Positions 18,270 to 28,255 of a DNA stretch of 64,000 nucleotides are shown here, in pieces. The DNA is taken from contig NZ_FNVQ01000002.1 in the NCBI RefSeq assembly GCF_900108065.1, positions 558,001-622,000 on the forward strand. The letters are read 5' to 3'. Every line of letters begins with the position of its first letter. The stretch's first letter is position 1. Under the pieces are notes generated by a model. It was not told where the DNA came from and did no database searches. It worked only from the letters and a program-made list of their open reading frames with translations. This DNA comes from Marinobacterium lutimaris (GTDB lineage Bacteria > Pseudomonadota > Gammaproteobacteria > Pseudomonadales > Balneatricaceae). A program made the position numbers and the translations under genes.

Positions 18270-20213
18270 TCAATGTCTCAACTCACTGACTGACCGCTCG
18301 GTATACAGCCAGTCCACCATCGGGGATGAGGGTTTAAATCCGCTCACCCCCTGCTGCAATAACGCTCGAGCATCCTCACTGCTACCCTCAGCCAGCGCCT
18401 GTTCCATCGACTGCACTAAATCCGCCAACTTATCAGAGGTAAGCCTTTCCTCCTGTGCACGCATGATCTTGGGATGCTCAGTACCTACTACATCCTCACC
18501 TATCAGGAGCTCTTCGTAGAGCTTTTCTCCTGGTCTCAATCCAGAGAAGACAATTTCGATATCACCGCCCGGAGTGTCGGCGTTGCGAATCTCATGCCCC
18601 ATCAGCTTAATCATACGACGCGCGAGATCCACTATGCGTACCGATTTCCCCATATCGAGGACGAAGATTTCGCCGCCCTGAGCGAGAGTTCCCGCCTGAA
18701 TGACCAGCGATGCGGCCTCAGGGATTGTCATGAAAAAGCGCGTGATCTCTGGATGCGTAACAGTAACTGGCCCACCTGTTTCAATCTGGCGCCTGAAAAG
18801 CGGGACTACTGAGCCAGAAGACCCCAAGACGTTTCCGAAGCGCACCATAGAAAAGGTCGTTTTTGGGTTAGACGCTGCCATATCCTGCAACACCAGCTCC
18901 GCCATCCGCTTGGTGGCACCCATGACATTGGTAGGACGAACCGCCTTGTCGGTGGAAACCAACACAAACCGCTCAACCCCTGCTCCCAGCGCCTTCTGGG
19001 CCAGCACCCGAGTGCCTAGAACATTGTTGCGCAAACCTTCCAGCACGTTATGCTCGACCAGCGGCACGTGCTTATAGGCTGCCGCGTGGTATATCGTATT
19101 AACGCCGAAATGACTCAAGGTGTTGGCAACACGAGCGCCATCGACAACTGAACCCAATACCGGGTACAGCGGTATCTTCAGCCCCTGATCGGTGAGGAAA
19201 GAGCTCAACTCCTGTTCAATCGTGTAAAGTGCATACTCACTGACCTCGTAAAGCACCAACGCCTTGGGCTGATTCGCCAAAACCTGACGGCAAATTTCCG
19301 AACCTATGGAACCACCCGCACCGCTCACCAATACCGACTTTCCGCGGATACTGCCCGCGATCAGCCCTGGCATGGGCGGTACCGCATCACGACCAAGAAG
19401 ATCTTCCGGATCCACATCGCGCAGTGCGTCCATCGACGTACCGGCGATAATCTCCATCATCGACGGTACCGTCTTAACCCGGATCGGATACTCGGCCAGT
19501 TTTTCAAGTATCCGGCGCCGCTGTTTAATACTGACCGATGGCAGTGCCAACAACACATGGGAGACCTTCAGCTCTTCAATCAGCTTGCCCAATACCGCAG
19601 GCGAATAAACCGGCATCCCTGCCACGTTGCCCTTCGACAGTGACTTATCGTCATCAAGAAAGCCTACTGCTTCAAACTCTGCCCCAGAGCTCAGCGAGCC
19701 AGCCAATTGCACACCTGAATGGCCCGCTCCGTAAATCAGTACCGGTGATTTATTCACATAGCGGGAGCGCAACGCATGGTAGTAATTCCTCACCAACAAA
19801 CGGCTACCGCCAACGTAAACCAACGCCACCAAGGCGAAAATAACAGGAACGGATCGAGGAAACTGAGCAATATGCGACAGATAAGCCGCCGCCCACATCC
19901 CGACGGCCAGCAGAACAACCCCCTTGGCCACGGCACTTATAGCCTGGGCACCCATGAAGTGAACCACGGCACGATACAGCCCAAGGCGTATAAAAATGAT
20001 AACTCCCAACACCGGAGTAAAAAGAAACAGCCACCAGCCCGGAGCCAGGAACTCCACCGGCCACCAATCCGCAAGACGCAGTGCATAGGCAGACCATAAT
20101 GCCAACGGCAGCGCTACCAGATCCGCCAGCAGCATAATCAGCTTTTTAGCGCCCCGGTTAAGTGTCATGACCCGGTGATGAAGGGAGCGCGTCGGCAGGT
20201 TGAATTGATCCAT
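18270..20213 (-). CDS. wbpM: UDP-sugar 4,6-dehydratase, WbpM family
   Basis: A 647-residue membrane-anchored SDR. About four hydrophobic segments occupy residues ~25-140. A first Rossmann-like domain follows (LIYGAGHSGVQLAGSL, ~160), then the catalytic SDR domain with SVLVSGAGGSIGSEICRQVL (~290). The catalytic stretch STDKAVRPTNVMGATKR has Met where classical SDRs have Tyr, the known WbpM/CapD variant. WbpM converts UDP-GlcNAc to the 4-keto-6-deoxy intermediate for QuiNAc, FucNAc or bacillosamine. GGAG precedes the ATG. It is the last gene of operon B, after the SDR and PglC-type genes, as in several O-antigen clusters. Confidence 0.92.
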   Translation of the reverse strand: MDQFNLPTRSLHHRVMTLNRGAKKLIMLLADLVALPLALWSAYALRLADWWPVEFLAPGWWLFLFTPVLGVIIFIRLGLYRAVVHFMGAQAISAVAKGVVLLAVGMWAAAYLSHIAQFPRSVPVIFALVALVYVGGSRLLVRNYYHALRSRYVNKSPVLIYGAGHSGVQLAGSLSSGAEFEAVGFLDDDKSLSKGNVAGMPVYSPAVLGKLIEELKVSHVLLALPSVSIKQRRRILEKLAEYPIRVKTVPSMMEIIAGTSMDALRDVDPEDLLGRDAVPPMPGLIAGSIRGKSVLVSGAGGSIGSEICRQVLANQPKALVLYEVSEYALYTIEQELSSFLTDQGLKIPLYPVLGSVVDGARVANTLSHFGVNTIYHAAAYKHVPLVEHNVLEGLRNNVLGTRVLAQKALGAGVERFVLVSTDKAVRPTNVMGATKRMAELVLQDMAASNPKTTFSMVRFGNVLGSSGSVVPLFRRQIETGGPVTVTHPEITRFFMTIPEAASLVIQAGTLAQGGEIFVLDMGKSVRIVDLARRMIKLMGHEIRNADTPGGDIEIVFSGLRPGEKLYEELLIGEDVVGTEHPKIMRAQEERLTSDKLADLVQSMEQALAEGSSEDARALLQQGVSGFKPSSPMVDWLYTERSVSELRH

Positions 20214-20233
20214 GGGGGCTCTCCGAATTGCAG

Positions 20234-20785
20234 TCAGCTCTTAACCCGGTCACCACTCCCCTTGCCTTGAAGGGTCAAGAGAATATAGCGAAAGTAATTT
20301 TTCAGGCTCATTGAATCGATCATCCGTCGATCAACCTCTGCAAGCAGCTCGGGGGTCGACATATCAATCTCGTTCACCTGGGCCAACCCGGTAATACCGG
20401 GGCGCACTCTAAATACCCCTTGCTTTTCCCGCGCATCGGTAAGCTCCGTCTGGTTAAACAACCCTGGACGAGGCCCTACCAGACTCATTTCACCTCTAAG
20501 TACATTCCACAGCTGAGGTAGCTCATCAAGTTTTGTTTTACGCAGGAAGCGCCCAAACGACGTAATTGATGAACCGTCCGCGAGATGAGTTGCAACCGAT
20601 GCCGTACCCTTTTTCATGGTGCGAAACTTCACCAGGGTGAACGGCTTTTGATGGCGCCCTACACGTACCTGGCGGAATAACGGCGCGCCGGTATCGAACA
20701 GCCCAATCAACCCTATCAATACCAATACCGGGAAACCAACGATCAATCCCAATAGCGCAAAGACAACATCAAAAGCACGTATCAC
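20234..20785 (-). CDS. Small initiating sugar-phosphate transferase (PglC type)
   Basis: A 183-residue monotopic phosphoglycosyl transferase that moves a sugar-1-phosphate from a UDP-sugar to undecaprenyl phosphate, starting lipid-linked repeat synthesis. The single re-entrant hydrophobic segment is at ~3-27. Conserved blocks are FTLVKFRTMKKGT, KTKLDELPQLWNVLRGEMSL (Asp-Glu catalytic dyad), VGPRPGLF and VRPGITGLAQVNEIDMSTPE. It lacks the N-terminal four-helix part of WcaJ and is PglC-sized. The GTG start overlaps the upstream SDR stop by four bases (GTGA). The SDR/PglC/WbpM order suggests the first sugar is a 6-deoxy-HexNAc; that is inference. Confidence 0.9.
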   Translation of the reverse strand: MIRAFDVVFALLGLIVGFPVLVLIGLIGLFDTGAPLFRQVRVGRHQKPFTLVKFRTMKKGTASVATHLADGSSITSFGRFLRKTKLDELPQLWNVLRGEMSLVGPRPGLFNQTELTDAREKQGVFRVRPGITGLAQVNEIDMSTPELLAEVDRRMIDSMSLKNYFRYILLTLQGKGSGDRVKS

Positions 20786-21798
20786 TCAGGTCTCCCCGTA
20801 GGAGCGGCGCCGTCGCCGCGAACAATGTCATTTACCTGTTCATCAAAACACCGACGCAGTCCTTCCTCCACAGTGATCGGTGGCTCCCACCCTAGAAGTT
20901 CTCGAGCTTTTGAAATATCCACCCGCAGAGAGCCCAGTAACCGATCCGCCATCGCCTGCTTGCCCAACAAGGCCGCACCGAGGCGAAGCAGGAATGCTGG
21001 AACCGGAAGAATCCACAGCTGCCGGCTCATCGCGCGGGAGAGCCTCCGAAGCAGATCGGTTGTGGAGAGATCCTCACCATCGCCGGCAAGAAATATCTGG
21101 TTCGCAGCAGCGGGATGATCAATACAGGTGATGATCAGATCCACCAGATTATCCAACGCCACCAGAGAGCGCTGGTTATGAATAGCTCCTAGAGGCAAAG
21201 GCCTCCCCTTGCGCACCAACCGGATCAGACTGGCGAAATTACCTTTGACTCCGGGCCCATACACGAGAGGTGGCCGGATAATCACCAGCTCCATTCCTGT
21301 TTCGGCGGCTAACTGCTGAAGCCCCTGCTCGGCCTCCAGTTTCGATTGTCCATAAGGGTCTTGTGGGGAAGGAAGATCCTCAGCGGTGAACGGCTTGACT
21401 TGAGAAGTTTGCTCACCGTTCACCTTGATCGAACTGATAAAGATAAAGCGCTTTACCCCCGCCCAGGCCGCCTGCCGGGCAAGATTAAGCGTGCCATCCA
21501 CATTAACGCGCCGATACTCCGCCAGCGGGTCGGCCAGTTGATCGTTCATGATTTGGGCGCGGGCGGCGGTGTGGATAACCACCTGCTGGCCACAGAGTGT
21601 GCCAGAAAAATCGGGGGCAGCGCCAAAATCACCAACGATATGCACCGGTACAATATGCAAAGGGACAGCGTCGTTACGCTGGGCCGAGCGCTGAACGGCC
21701 TGAACCTGAAACTCACTATGGCCAACCAACTGTTGTAGCAACGCCTGGCCCAGGAATCCACTCGCACCCGTTACCAGAACGTGAAGGCGTTCCTTCAT
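20782..21798 (-). CDS. NAD-dependent SDR epimerase/reductase (WbpV-like)
   Basis: A 338-residue extended SDR. VLVTGASGFLGQALLQQL is the NAD-binding motif, SSIKVNG and PYGQSKLEAE carry the catalytic Ser and Tyr-x3-Lys, and IIRPPLVYGPGVKGNF is the substrate loop. Next to a WbpM dehydratase and a PglC-type transferase, this family commonly acts as the 4-keto reductase that yields UDP-QuiNAc or UDP-FucNAc; that role is inferred from context. The last dozen residues (RGDGAAPTGRPE) are encoded by a REP palindrome (20798-20823) that runs into the 3' end of the gene. Start and stop overlap both neighbours by four bases. Confidence 0.82.
   Translation of the reverse strand: MKERLHVLVTGASGFLGQALLQQLVGHSEFQVQAVQRSAQRNDAVPLHIVPVHIVGDFGAAPDFSGTLCGQQVVIHTAARAQIMNDQLADPLAEYRRVNVDGTLNLARQAAWAGVKRFIFISSIKVNGEQTSQVKPFTAEDLPSPQDPYGQSKLEAEQGLQQLAAETGMELVIIRPPLVYGPGVKGNFASLIRLVRKGRPLPLGAIHNQRSLVALDNLVDLIITCIDHPAAANQIFLAGDGEDLSTTDLLRRLSRAMSRQLWILPVPAFLLRLGAALLGKQAMADRLLGSLRVDISKARELLGWEPPITVEEGLRRCFDEQVNDIVRGDGAAPTGRPE
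20798..20823 (+). repeat. REP palindrome, subtype A, inside a coding sequence
   Basis: gtaggagcggcgccgtcg then ccgcgaac, with the GTAGGAGCGGCG head shared with the intergenic elements. It lies within the 3' end of the SDR gene (minus strand) and encodes its terminal Arg-Gly-Asp-Gly-Ala-Ala-Pro-Thr. Confidence 0.65.
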
Positions 21799-22931
21799 CG
21801 ATCGAGCAGCTCCCGATAGATATTCATGTGCTGCGCAACGATCATCTCAATCGCATAAGCCCGTTCCGCCAGAGCCCTGCCAGCCAGGCCCATTTGCCGG
21901 CGCCGCTCTGGCTGTTCAATCAGTGATTGAATCGTATCGGCCAGCGCCACGGCATCCTTTACCGGCACCAGAAGCCCCGTTTCAGCAGGGGTAATCGCAT
22001 CCCTGCAACCGGGTACGTCGGTAGTGACCACAGCACGACCGCAGGCTGCAGCTTCAACCAGGCTCTTAGGTAGCCCCTCTCGATAAGATGGCAAGCAGAC
22101 AATATTGGCAGCTGCATACTGTTCCGCAATATCATCACGATAACCCGACAACCTAACCAACTTTGCTGCAGCCCACCGATCCAGTTCCTGCCGGCTCACC
22201 GTTGTAGGATTACCCGGATCAGGCGAGCCGATTAAACGCATATCCACCGGCAAACCCCGCTGCTGCAACAACCGGGCGGCCTCTACAAATTCCACTACGC
22301 CCTTATCCCTGAGCAAACGTGCTGCCATCACTACTACTGGCTTTCCGTCCGGTTCCGGCAGGAAGGGATAATCTAGCAGCGCAACACCTGAGCCACGGAT
22401 CATTCGCGCCTGATGTGGCCGTAACGCATTCAGGGATAAGAGTGCATCCCGATCATCCGGGTTCTGAAAAATAACCGCCAACCGCTTCTGCTTTAACGCA
22501 GCGCGATACAAACGAATGACCAACCAACGTCGCAGCCGGGCTGGAATAGAAGATGCGATAAATACCGTCCCAAGCCCCGAAATAGCCGCCACGACCGACT
22601 GGATACCCGTTATCCGTGCGGCTATACCACCGTAGAGTACGGGCTTAATTGTAATCAGATGCACCAGATCCGGCTTAATCCGGTGGAACAGGCGGATCAG
22701 TTGCACCAGCGTATTAAATTCGTTGAATGGATTTTGCCCGCTTCTGGCGAAGGGCAGCACATGGTGCACAAAACCCTGAACCAGAATGCCCTCAACACCG
22801 AGGCCCTCGGCCGTGGCCACATGCACCTCGAATCCCTGCTCCCGAGCAGCGATAGCCAACGGCAGGCGGTGGGATAAAAAGAACTCCGGTGCGTTGACGA
22901 CAAAAAGGACAACTTTTGATCCTGAGCTCAA
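21795..22931 (-). CDS. Glycosyltransferase family 4
   Basis: A 378-residue GT-B fold enzyme. N-terminal acceptor half: VVLFVVNAPEFFLSHRLPLA. Donor half: VVVMAARLLRDKGVVEFVEA (~195), ANIVCLPSYREGLPKSLVEA (~280; E-x7-E motif region) and AAACGRAVVTTDVPGCRDA. Such enzymes add the second sugar to lipid-linked repeats; PglA and WbpT-like enzymes in comparable positions transfer GalNAc-type sugars. The start is TTG, with AGGGCGG upstream; no ATG preserves the first strand. It overlaps the SDR gene by four bases. Specificity cannot be read from the sequence. Confidence 0.85.
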   Translation of the reverse strand: MSSGSKVVLFVVNAPEFFLSHRLPLAIAAREQGFEVHVATAEGLGVEGILVQGFVHHVLPFARSGQNPFNEFNTLVQLIRLFHRIKPDLVHLITIKPVLYGGIAARITGIQSVVAAISGLGTVFIASSIPARLRRWLVIRLYRAALKQKRLAVIFQNPDDRDALLSLNALRPHQARMIRGSGVALLDYPFLPEPDGKPVVVMAARLLRDKGVVEFVEAARLLQQRGLPVDMRLIGSPDPGNPTTVSRQELDRWAAAKLVRLSGYRDDIAEQYAAANIVCLPSYREGLPKSLVEAAACGRAVVTTDVPGCRDAITPAETGLLVPVKDAVALADTIQSLIEQPERRRQMGLAGRALAERAYAIEMIVAQHMNIYRELLDR

Positions 22932-22937
22932 ACCGCC

Positions 22938-23960
22938 CTATCCCACATGCTCTATATACCAGGGCATCGCTTTACTGATCCCATCCAAAATCCGGTACTC
23001 GGGCGCATAGCCCAGCTTCTCAGACGCCTTACCGATATCTGCCAGTGAGTGGCGAACATCACCGGCGCGGAACTCTCTATAAACCGGGTTCAATTCATAG
23101 CCTCTGCCGTTCTCAGCCAGGGCGGATCGTAGCGCCTGATAAAGATCATTCAGCGTAGTTCTGTCACCGACCGCTACGTTGTAGACCTCGTTTTTAGCGC
23201 TATCGGGAGCCGTTGCCGCCAACAGGTTCGCCTGCACCGCGTTTTCGATAAAACAGAAATCGCGGCTGGTTTCGCCATCGCCGTTTATATACACCTCACC
23301 GCCATGAATCATGGATGAGGTCCATTTAGGTATAACCGCGGCATAGGCCCCATTCGGGTTCTGGCGCTTACCAAACACATTGAAATAACGCAGGCCGATG
23401 GTGTTAAAGCCATAGGTTTTGGCAAACACATCCGCGTACAGCTCATTGACATACTTGGTCACCGCATAGGGTGAAAGCGGCTTGCCGATATTCTCTTCCA
23501 CCTTGGGCAGTGCCGGGTGATCACCATAGGTAGAGCTGCTGGCGGCATAGGTGAAGCTCTTCACACCCGCCTCTTTCGCTGCGACCAACATGTTCAGAAA
23601 GCCGCTGATATTGGTGGCATTGGTGGCGATAGGGTCATTGATTGAGCGCGGCACAGAGCCGAGCGCCGCCTGCTGCAACACATAATCGACCCCGGCGCAG
23701 GCCTGCTGGCAATCCTCCAGAAGACGGATATCGCCCTCGATAAAAGTGAACCTGGCCCACTGTTCATCAGTAACCAGCTTCTGGACTTCTACCAGATTGT
23801 GGCGGAAACCGGTGGCAAAGTTATCAAGCCCCACCACCCGCTGATCCAGCTTCAACAGATGTTCCAGCAGATTAGAGCCGATAAACCCGGCAACTCCGGT
23901 TACCAGCCAGGTTTTTGGCGCTTCAGGCAAGGCCTGCAACAGTTTCTGATAGGCCGTCAT
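22938..23960 (-). CDS. wbpP: UDP-N-acetylglucosamine 4-epimerase, WbpP/TviC family
   Basis: A 340-residue extended [23 protein letters not shown] is the NAD motif, [15 protein letters not shown] carries the catalytic Ser region and [17 protein letters not shown] the Tyr-x3-Lys. [20 protein letters not shown] is the sugar-binding loop typical of WbpP, which interconverts UDP-GlcNAc(A) and UDP-GalNAc(A). The ATG at 23960 has GGAG six bases upstream and gives the WbpP length (341); an in-frame start at 23993 adds 11 non-conserved residues. It follows the dehydrogenase gene, and the pair would make UDP-GalNAcA. Confidence 0.9.
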   Translation of the reverse strand: MTAYQKLLQALPEAPKTWLVTGVAGFIGSNLLEHLLKLDQRVVGLDNFATGFRHNLVEVQKLVTDEQWARFTFIEGDIRLLEDCQQACAGVDYVLQQAALGSVPRSINDPIATNATNISGFLNMLVAAKEAGVKSFTYAASSSTYGDHPALPKVEENIGKPLSPYAVTKYVNELYADVFAKTYGFNTIGLRYFNVFGKRQNPNGAYAAVIPKWTSSMIHGGEVYINGDGETSRDFCFIENAVQANLLAATAPDSAKNEVYNVAVGDRTTLNDLYQALRSALAENGRGYELNPVYREFRAGDVRHSLADIGKASEKLGYAPEYRILDGISKAMPWYIEHVG

Positions 23961-23999
23961 TACTGTCTCCGCCCGTATGCCAATACTGGGCACATTGAA

Positions 24000-25268
24000 T
24001 TACAGGCGAAGATCACAGGCTTCAGCCGGCTGGATATATTTAAGATCGTACACAACATGCTTCGGCTTACCCAGCGCATGCAACGCTTCGGCGCTCATCT
24101 CAACAAACTGTTTGTGGGCAACGGCCAGGATAATCGCATCGTAGGTACCGTCGACGAGAGACTCCACCGGCTTGATGCCATATTCGCCCTTGGCTTCGGC
24201 AGCCTTAACCCAGGGGTCATAGCAATCAACCTCTACGCCGTAATCCTCAAGTTCATGGATAATATCCACCACCCGGGTATTACGCAGATCCGGGCAGTTC
24301 TCCTTGAAGGCAAGTCCCATCACCAGCACCCGCGCCCCGGTAACATGGATCCGCTTTTTAAGCATTGTTTTAACCAGCTGACTGGCCACATAGGCGCCCA
24401 TACCGTCATTCAAACGACGCCCGGCAAGAATAATCTCCGGGTGATAGCCAACGGACTGCGCCTTATAGGTCAGGTAGTAGGGATCAACGCCTATGCAGTG
24501 CCCGCCCACCAGTCCGGGCCGAAACGGCAGGAAGTTCCACTTGGTGCCCGCGGCTTTCAACACCTCTTCGGTATCGATCCCGAGCTTATTGAAAATCAGT
24601 GCCAACTCATTGATAAGGCCAATATTCACGTCACGCTGGGTGTTCTCGATCACCTTGGCGGCCTCGGCCACCCGTATAGAGCTGGCCTTATGGGTACCCG
24701 CCGTAATAATCGAACGATAAAGCCGATCCACTGTTTCAGCCACCTCCGGCGTGGAGCCCGAGGTCACTTTCAGGATAGAAGTGACACGGTGATCCTTGTC
24801 ACCGGGATTGATCCGTTCGGGGCTGTAACCGCAGAAGAAGTCTTGATTAAAACGCAGACCGGATTCCCGCTCCAGCACCGGCACGCAATCCTCCTCGGTC
24901 GCACCGGGGTAGACGGTGGATTCGTAAATAACGACATCCCCCTTCTTCAGCACCTTGCCGATGGTCTCGCTAGCCCGGAGAAGAGGCCCCAGATCCGGCT
25001 GTTTGTTCTCGTTAATCGGCGTGGGAACAGTCACAATAAAAACGGTACAAGCACGCAGGTCTTCAATCTGGCTGCTGAACGACAGCTGAGTAGCAGCGGC
25101 CAGTTCATCGTTTTCTACTTCGAGAGTGCTGTCATAGCCCTCTCTAAGTTCGGCCAGACGGGAAGGACTGATATCGAAACCGAGCGTAGGGTATTTCTTG
25201 CCGAACTCGACAGCGAGGGGAAGGCCCACGTAGCCGAGACCAACTACCGCGATACTTTTATCTAGCAT
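24000..25268 (-). CDS. wbpO: UDP-HexNAc 6-dehydrogenase, WbpO/TviB family
   Basis: A 422-residue nucleotide-sugar dehydrogenase with the three-domain UDP-glucose dehydrogenase layout. [20 protein letters not shown] is the Rossmann motif, [15 protein letters not shown] and [17 protein letters not shown] are the catalytic-Glu region, [20 protein letters not shown] holds Lys and Asn, and [20 protein letters not shown] contains the catalytic Cys. The [14 protein letters not shown] and [12 protein letters not shown] signatures mark the WbpO/TviB branch, which oxidises UDP-GlcNAc or UDP-GalNAc to the uronic acid. Paired with the WbpP-like epimerase directly downstream. Confidence 0.92.
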   Translation of the reverse strand: MLDKSIAVVGLGYVGLPLAVEFGKKYPTLGFDISPSRLAELREGYDSTLEVENDELAAATQLSFSSQIEDLRACTVFIVTVPTPINENKQPDLGPLLRASETIGKVLKKGDVVIYESTVYPGATEEDCVPVLERESGLRFNQDFFCGYSPERINPGDKDHRVTSILKVTSGSTPEVAETVDRLYRSIITAGTHKASSIRVAEAAKVIENTQRDVNIGLINELALIFNKLGIDTEEVLKAAGTKWNFLPFRPGLVGGHCIGVDPYYLTYKAQSVGYHPEIILAGRRLNDGMGAYVASQLVKTMLKKRIHVTGARVLVMGLAFKENCPDLRNTRVVDIIHELEDYGVEVDCYDPWVKAAEAKGEYGIKPVESLVDGTYDAIILAVAHKQFVEMSAEALHALGKPKHVVYDLKYIQPAEACDLRL

Positions 25269-25302
25269 AAAAACGAGTTATCCGTATGCGCTGCAAATAT
25301 GA

Positions 25303-26367
25303 CTAATGAATAGCCTCGGAAATGATAGCAGTCAGTCTCGGCGCCTGAGCCTTCATAGAGTACCACTCTACTACCTTTTTTCTTCCTTCCACTCCCATTT
25401 GCTGCCTCCTTTCATAGCCGCTTTGAAGCATTTCAAACAACGTTCTTTTCCAATCCTCTAAAGAGTCAGCTAGTTGACCATTTCGCCCGCGTTCAACAAT
25501 CTCGCTATTAACACCTACCGGCGACGCAACGACGGGGATACCGCATGCCATGTACTGAATCAATTTATATCCGCACTTGCCTCTCTCCCAAGGTGAGTCG
25601 ACTAATGGCATGATGCCTATATCAAATTGCTGTATAGACGCCACTTCCGTGCTTTCTGACCAGGGCCAGACTTCTACAGGAGTACCTTCGAATTCTTCTG
25701 GGTTAGCCCCAATAGCCACGAAACGGACGGGCAGCTGTTTATTTATCATTTCAAATACCGGCACCAACTGCATCAGATAACGACTGGTCTGTGGCGTTCC
25801 AATCCAACCGACAATCGGCACTTCAATCTCTGACTTCTGCTGCTGCCGTTGATACCTGTTAGTGTCTATCACCGTAGGAATCAATTCGATTCTCTTTGCA
25901 CCCGCTCGTTGAGCCCGCGCGGCGAGGTACTTGTTCCCAACAATCACAACTCTGGCGTTACGCATTACCGAGTCAATTTTTTTACCTAACAACCGCCTGA
26001 CCAACAGGTTCGAGTGACAGTCATACCGATGGAACAGAGCGTCATCATAATCGACAACATAGGAAACGCCGGCGAGCCGCAATAAAGATTCGAAAAGAGC
26101 GGGCATGAAGGGAAAAAGTTCTTTTTCAATGACAACGACGTCGAAGCGTTTGGCGCTAAACAATATGATTAATCGTGCTGCATAGCCTTTGAGTACCTCC
26201 TGCCACCTGGAGCCACCGCTGTACAGTGCATTTAGATAACTATCAGACAATAACGGTTTAACCGTTACCTGAATACCCTGAGCCTGAAAGCACGGAAGAT
26301 ACTGCAAAAAGCGCACACGAGAGCTTGCGCCAAGGGCACCATAACGGGCGAGAAGAAGCACTTTCAC
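25303..26367 (-). CDS. Glycosyltransferase (GT-B fold, group 1)
   Basis: A 354-residue protein starting MKVLLLARYGALGASSRVRF and reaching a donor-binding C-terminal half with VPIVGWIGTPQTSRYL (~190), FDIGIMPLVDSPWERGKCGY (~255) and KLIQYMACGIPVVASPVGVN, the usual EX7E-like segment of GT4-related transferases. The GTG start overlaps the preceding GT2 stop (GTGA). It lies in operon B next to the uronic-acid genes, so it may add one residue of the repeat; donor and linkage are unknown. Base composition begins to drop here toward the AT-rich core. Confidence 0.78.
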   Translation of the reverse strand: MKVLLLARYGALGASSRVRFLQYLPCFQAQGIQVTVKPLLSDSYLNALYSGGSRWQEVLKGYAARLIILFSAKRFDVVVIEKELFPFMPALFESLLRLAGVSYVVDYDDALFHRYDCHSNLLVRRLLGKKIDSVMRNARVVIVGNKYLAARAQRAGAKRIELIPTVIDTNRYQRQQQKSEIEVPIVGWIGTPQTSRYLMQLVPVFEMINKQLPVRFVAIGANPEEFEGTPVEVWPWSESTEVASIQQFDIGIMPLVDSPWERGKCGYKLIQYMACGIPVVASPVGVNSEIVERGRNGQLADSLEDWKRTLFEMLQSGYERRQQMGVEGRKKVVEWYSMKAQAPRLTAIISEAIH

Positions 26368-27299
26368 GGGTTATAGCGCCCATCACCACGAAGAATATGC
26401 CCCATAGAGCGCCAGAGCATACGATAAGCCGCCCAGGTGTATTTCACTCCTGCAAAGTCGCGCCGTAACAAACACCAGATAGTCCGCGTTAAAGGCTCCA
26501 AAAGATTGGTTACAGCCAATAGGCACCAGGCCTTCCATTGTGGGAAATGTTTAAACGCGTAAAGCAATCGACTACGAAGCGAGTAGAAAAGACGATGTGC
26601 TTTTACCTGACGTGAAGCCCCGCCTCCGGCATGAAAGGCATTAGCCTCCGTTAAATACCAGATAGAAAACCCTGCATCCTTAACTACTTTTGAAAGATCA
26701 ACATCCTCCAGGTACACGAAAAAACGCTCGTCAAATCCGCCTACCTGTTCAAACAACTCACGGCGCACCAAATAGAACGCGCCCATAACATGATCAACTT
26801 CACGCGAGGTGTCGTGATCCCAATCACTCATGTGGATACCTGAACCCGACAAACCCGGTAACTTGTTCACCCCCAAGGCCGACGATACGAAGCGCCCTAA
26901 AGTTGGGAGCCGGGCACAGGTACGGCTTACTTTAGATTGTTCATCGACCAGTTGAATACCGCAGACTCCGACTGTGGAGTTTTCTGGTTGCTCCATAAAT
27001 TTAAGAGGTACGGATAAAGAGTTGCGTTCCAAGCGTGTATCTGGGTTAAGAAACAGTATATATGGTGAATTTCCTGACTTTGCGCCTAGGTTGCAAGCAG
27101 CCCCAAAGCCAAGGTTTGTAGCAGAATACCTAACCTTGACATTCGTCAGACTTTCAAGTGCCGTAGTAGAACCATCAGTAGAGGCATTATCTAAAACGAC
27201 AATATGTGCTAAGTCTTCCTGTTCATGGATTATTAATGAATGGATGCACCGTTTTATTTGTAAGCCTGAATTCCAATTTACAATAACTATATCAATCAT
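26364..27299 (-). CDS. Glycosyltransferase family 2 (WbbL-like)
   Basis: A 311-residue GT-A enzyme. DIVIVNWNSGLQIKRCIHSL is the N-terminal nucleotide-binding strand, VVLDNASTDGSTTALESL follows, and ILFLNPDTRLERNSL holds the DxD-type metal motif. DHVMGAFYLVRRELFEQVGG and FDERFFVYLEDVDLSKVVKD are the acceptor-side signature seen in WbbL-type rhamnosyltransferases. C-terminal hydrophobic and basic segments suggest membrane association. Rhamnosyl transfer is possible given rmlBACD in the window, but it is not shown. Confidence 0.82.
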   Translation of the reverse strand: MIDIVIVNWNSGLQIKRCIHSLIIHEQEDLAHIVVLDNASTDGSTTALESLTNVKVRYSATNLGFGAACNLGAKSGNSPYILFLNPDTRLERNSLSVPLKFMEQPENSTVGVCGIQLVDEQSKVSRTCARLPTLGRFVSSALGVNKLPGLSGSGIHMSDWDHDTSREVDHVMGAFYLVRRELFEQVGGFDERFFVYLEDVDLSKVVKDAGFSIWYLTEANAFHAGGGASRQVKAHRLFYSLRSRLLYAFKHFPQWKAWCLLAVTNLLEPLTRTIWCLLRRDFAGVKYTWAAYRMLWRSMGHILRGDGRYNP

Positions 27300-27376
27300 T
27301 CTCTAACCGCTGTTTTTATATTGTAAAGCAGGCTATCAATAAATTTGTCTTTTTGACAAAGCCCATTAATAATTAT

Positions 27377-28249
27377 TCACAAGATATATTTTTTTAAAGT
27401 CCGAATAGTACGAGGATACTTAGCAGATAAATAGACATTAAGCGGCCGAATGCTGCATGACTTAAAACTTAACAACAAAACCACACCCAAGCTAAGGCGA
27501 CCGCTTAAAAGTAGACCCTTAGCATTCATTGTACAAATCCATTTTTTACCGAACTGGCTCCCATATTTTTTAGCAATATCAAAGTATCCTTTATGTTCTC
27601 GCGCAGATACTCGATAATCACTGTCTGTTTTACTAGCCACATAATCGAACCGTTTTATCTTGTACGCATCTTTTATCTTTAGCGCTCTAATAAAAAGATC
27701 CCAATCCTCAAGAGAATTTAGATTTTCATCGAACCCTTTAAGTTCAACAAAAAAATCTCTTTTTATTAACACTCCAATATCAATGTTATTACTAAAAATA
27801 ACATCATTCATTGATATGCGGCCAAACTTTTGATCACAAACCAATTCAATTCCAGAAAAATCACCAGTTTCCGTAAATCGACCAGAGGAAATAAACGAGT
27901 AATCATTACCCACTGTATTAAAAACTTCCACCATGGATTTTAACCGCCCGGGCATAAAACAATCATCATCGTCTAAGAAGGTTATTAACTCTCCACTAGC
28001 TACATTTACTCCAAAATTTCTAGCTTGCGATGCACCATGTTTTTTTGAGTTCCTAACGATTTTTATACGGCGATCATTACCCAACAACTGACGCAGATTA
28101 TTTCTACAGTCGGTGTTGTTATCATCGACGACTATCACCTCTAGATTAGGATAGTTTTGATTCAATACAGATGCCACGGAATTTTGAACGCTATTTCTAG
28201 AATAGCATGTCGGAATAATAATACTTACGGTGATTTTAAAATTCTCCAT
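27377..28249 (-). CDS. Glycosyltransferase family 2
   Basis: A 290-residue GT-A protein. TVSIIIPTCYSRNSVQNSVA and LEVIVVDDNNTDCRNNLRQL form the N-terminal half of the fold; LITFLDDDDCFMPGRLKSMV carries the metal-binding DDD; LNSLEDWDLFIRALKIKDAY is the ED-x-D acceptor motif. It is markedly AT-rich with many ATA/AAA codons, unlike the genes at either end of the locus, and belongs to the likely imported core of operon B. Donor sugar unknown. Confidence 0.8.
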   Translation of the reverse strand: MENFKITVSIIIPTCYSRNSVQNSVASVLNQNYPNLEVIVVDDNNTDCRNNLRQLLGNDRRIKIVRNSKKHGASQARNFGVNVASGELITFLDDDDCFMPGRLKSMVEVFNTVGNDYSFISSGRFTETGDFSGIELVCDQKFGRISMNDVIFSNNIDIGVLIKRDFFVELKGFDENLNSLEDWDLFIRALKIKDAYKIKRFDYVASKTDSDYRVSAREHKGYFDIAKKYGSQFGKKWICTMNAKGLLLSGRLSLGVVLLLSFKSCSIRPLNVYLSAKYPRTIRTLKKYIL

Positions 28250-28255
28250 ATTATA

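Noticed and set aside
23799-25265. A long open frame on the plus strand opposite the WbpP and WbpO genes.
   Set aside because: It is antisense to two well-conserved enzymes and has no recognisable domain or ribosome site; GC-rich codons keep the opposite strand open.
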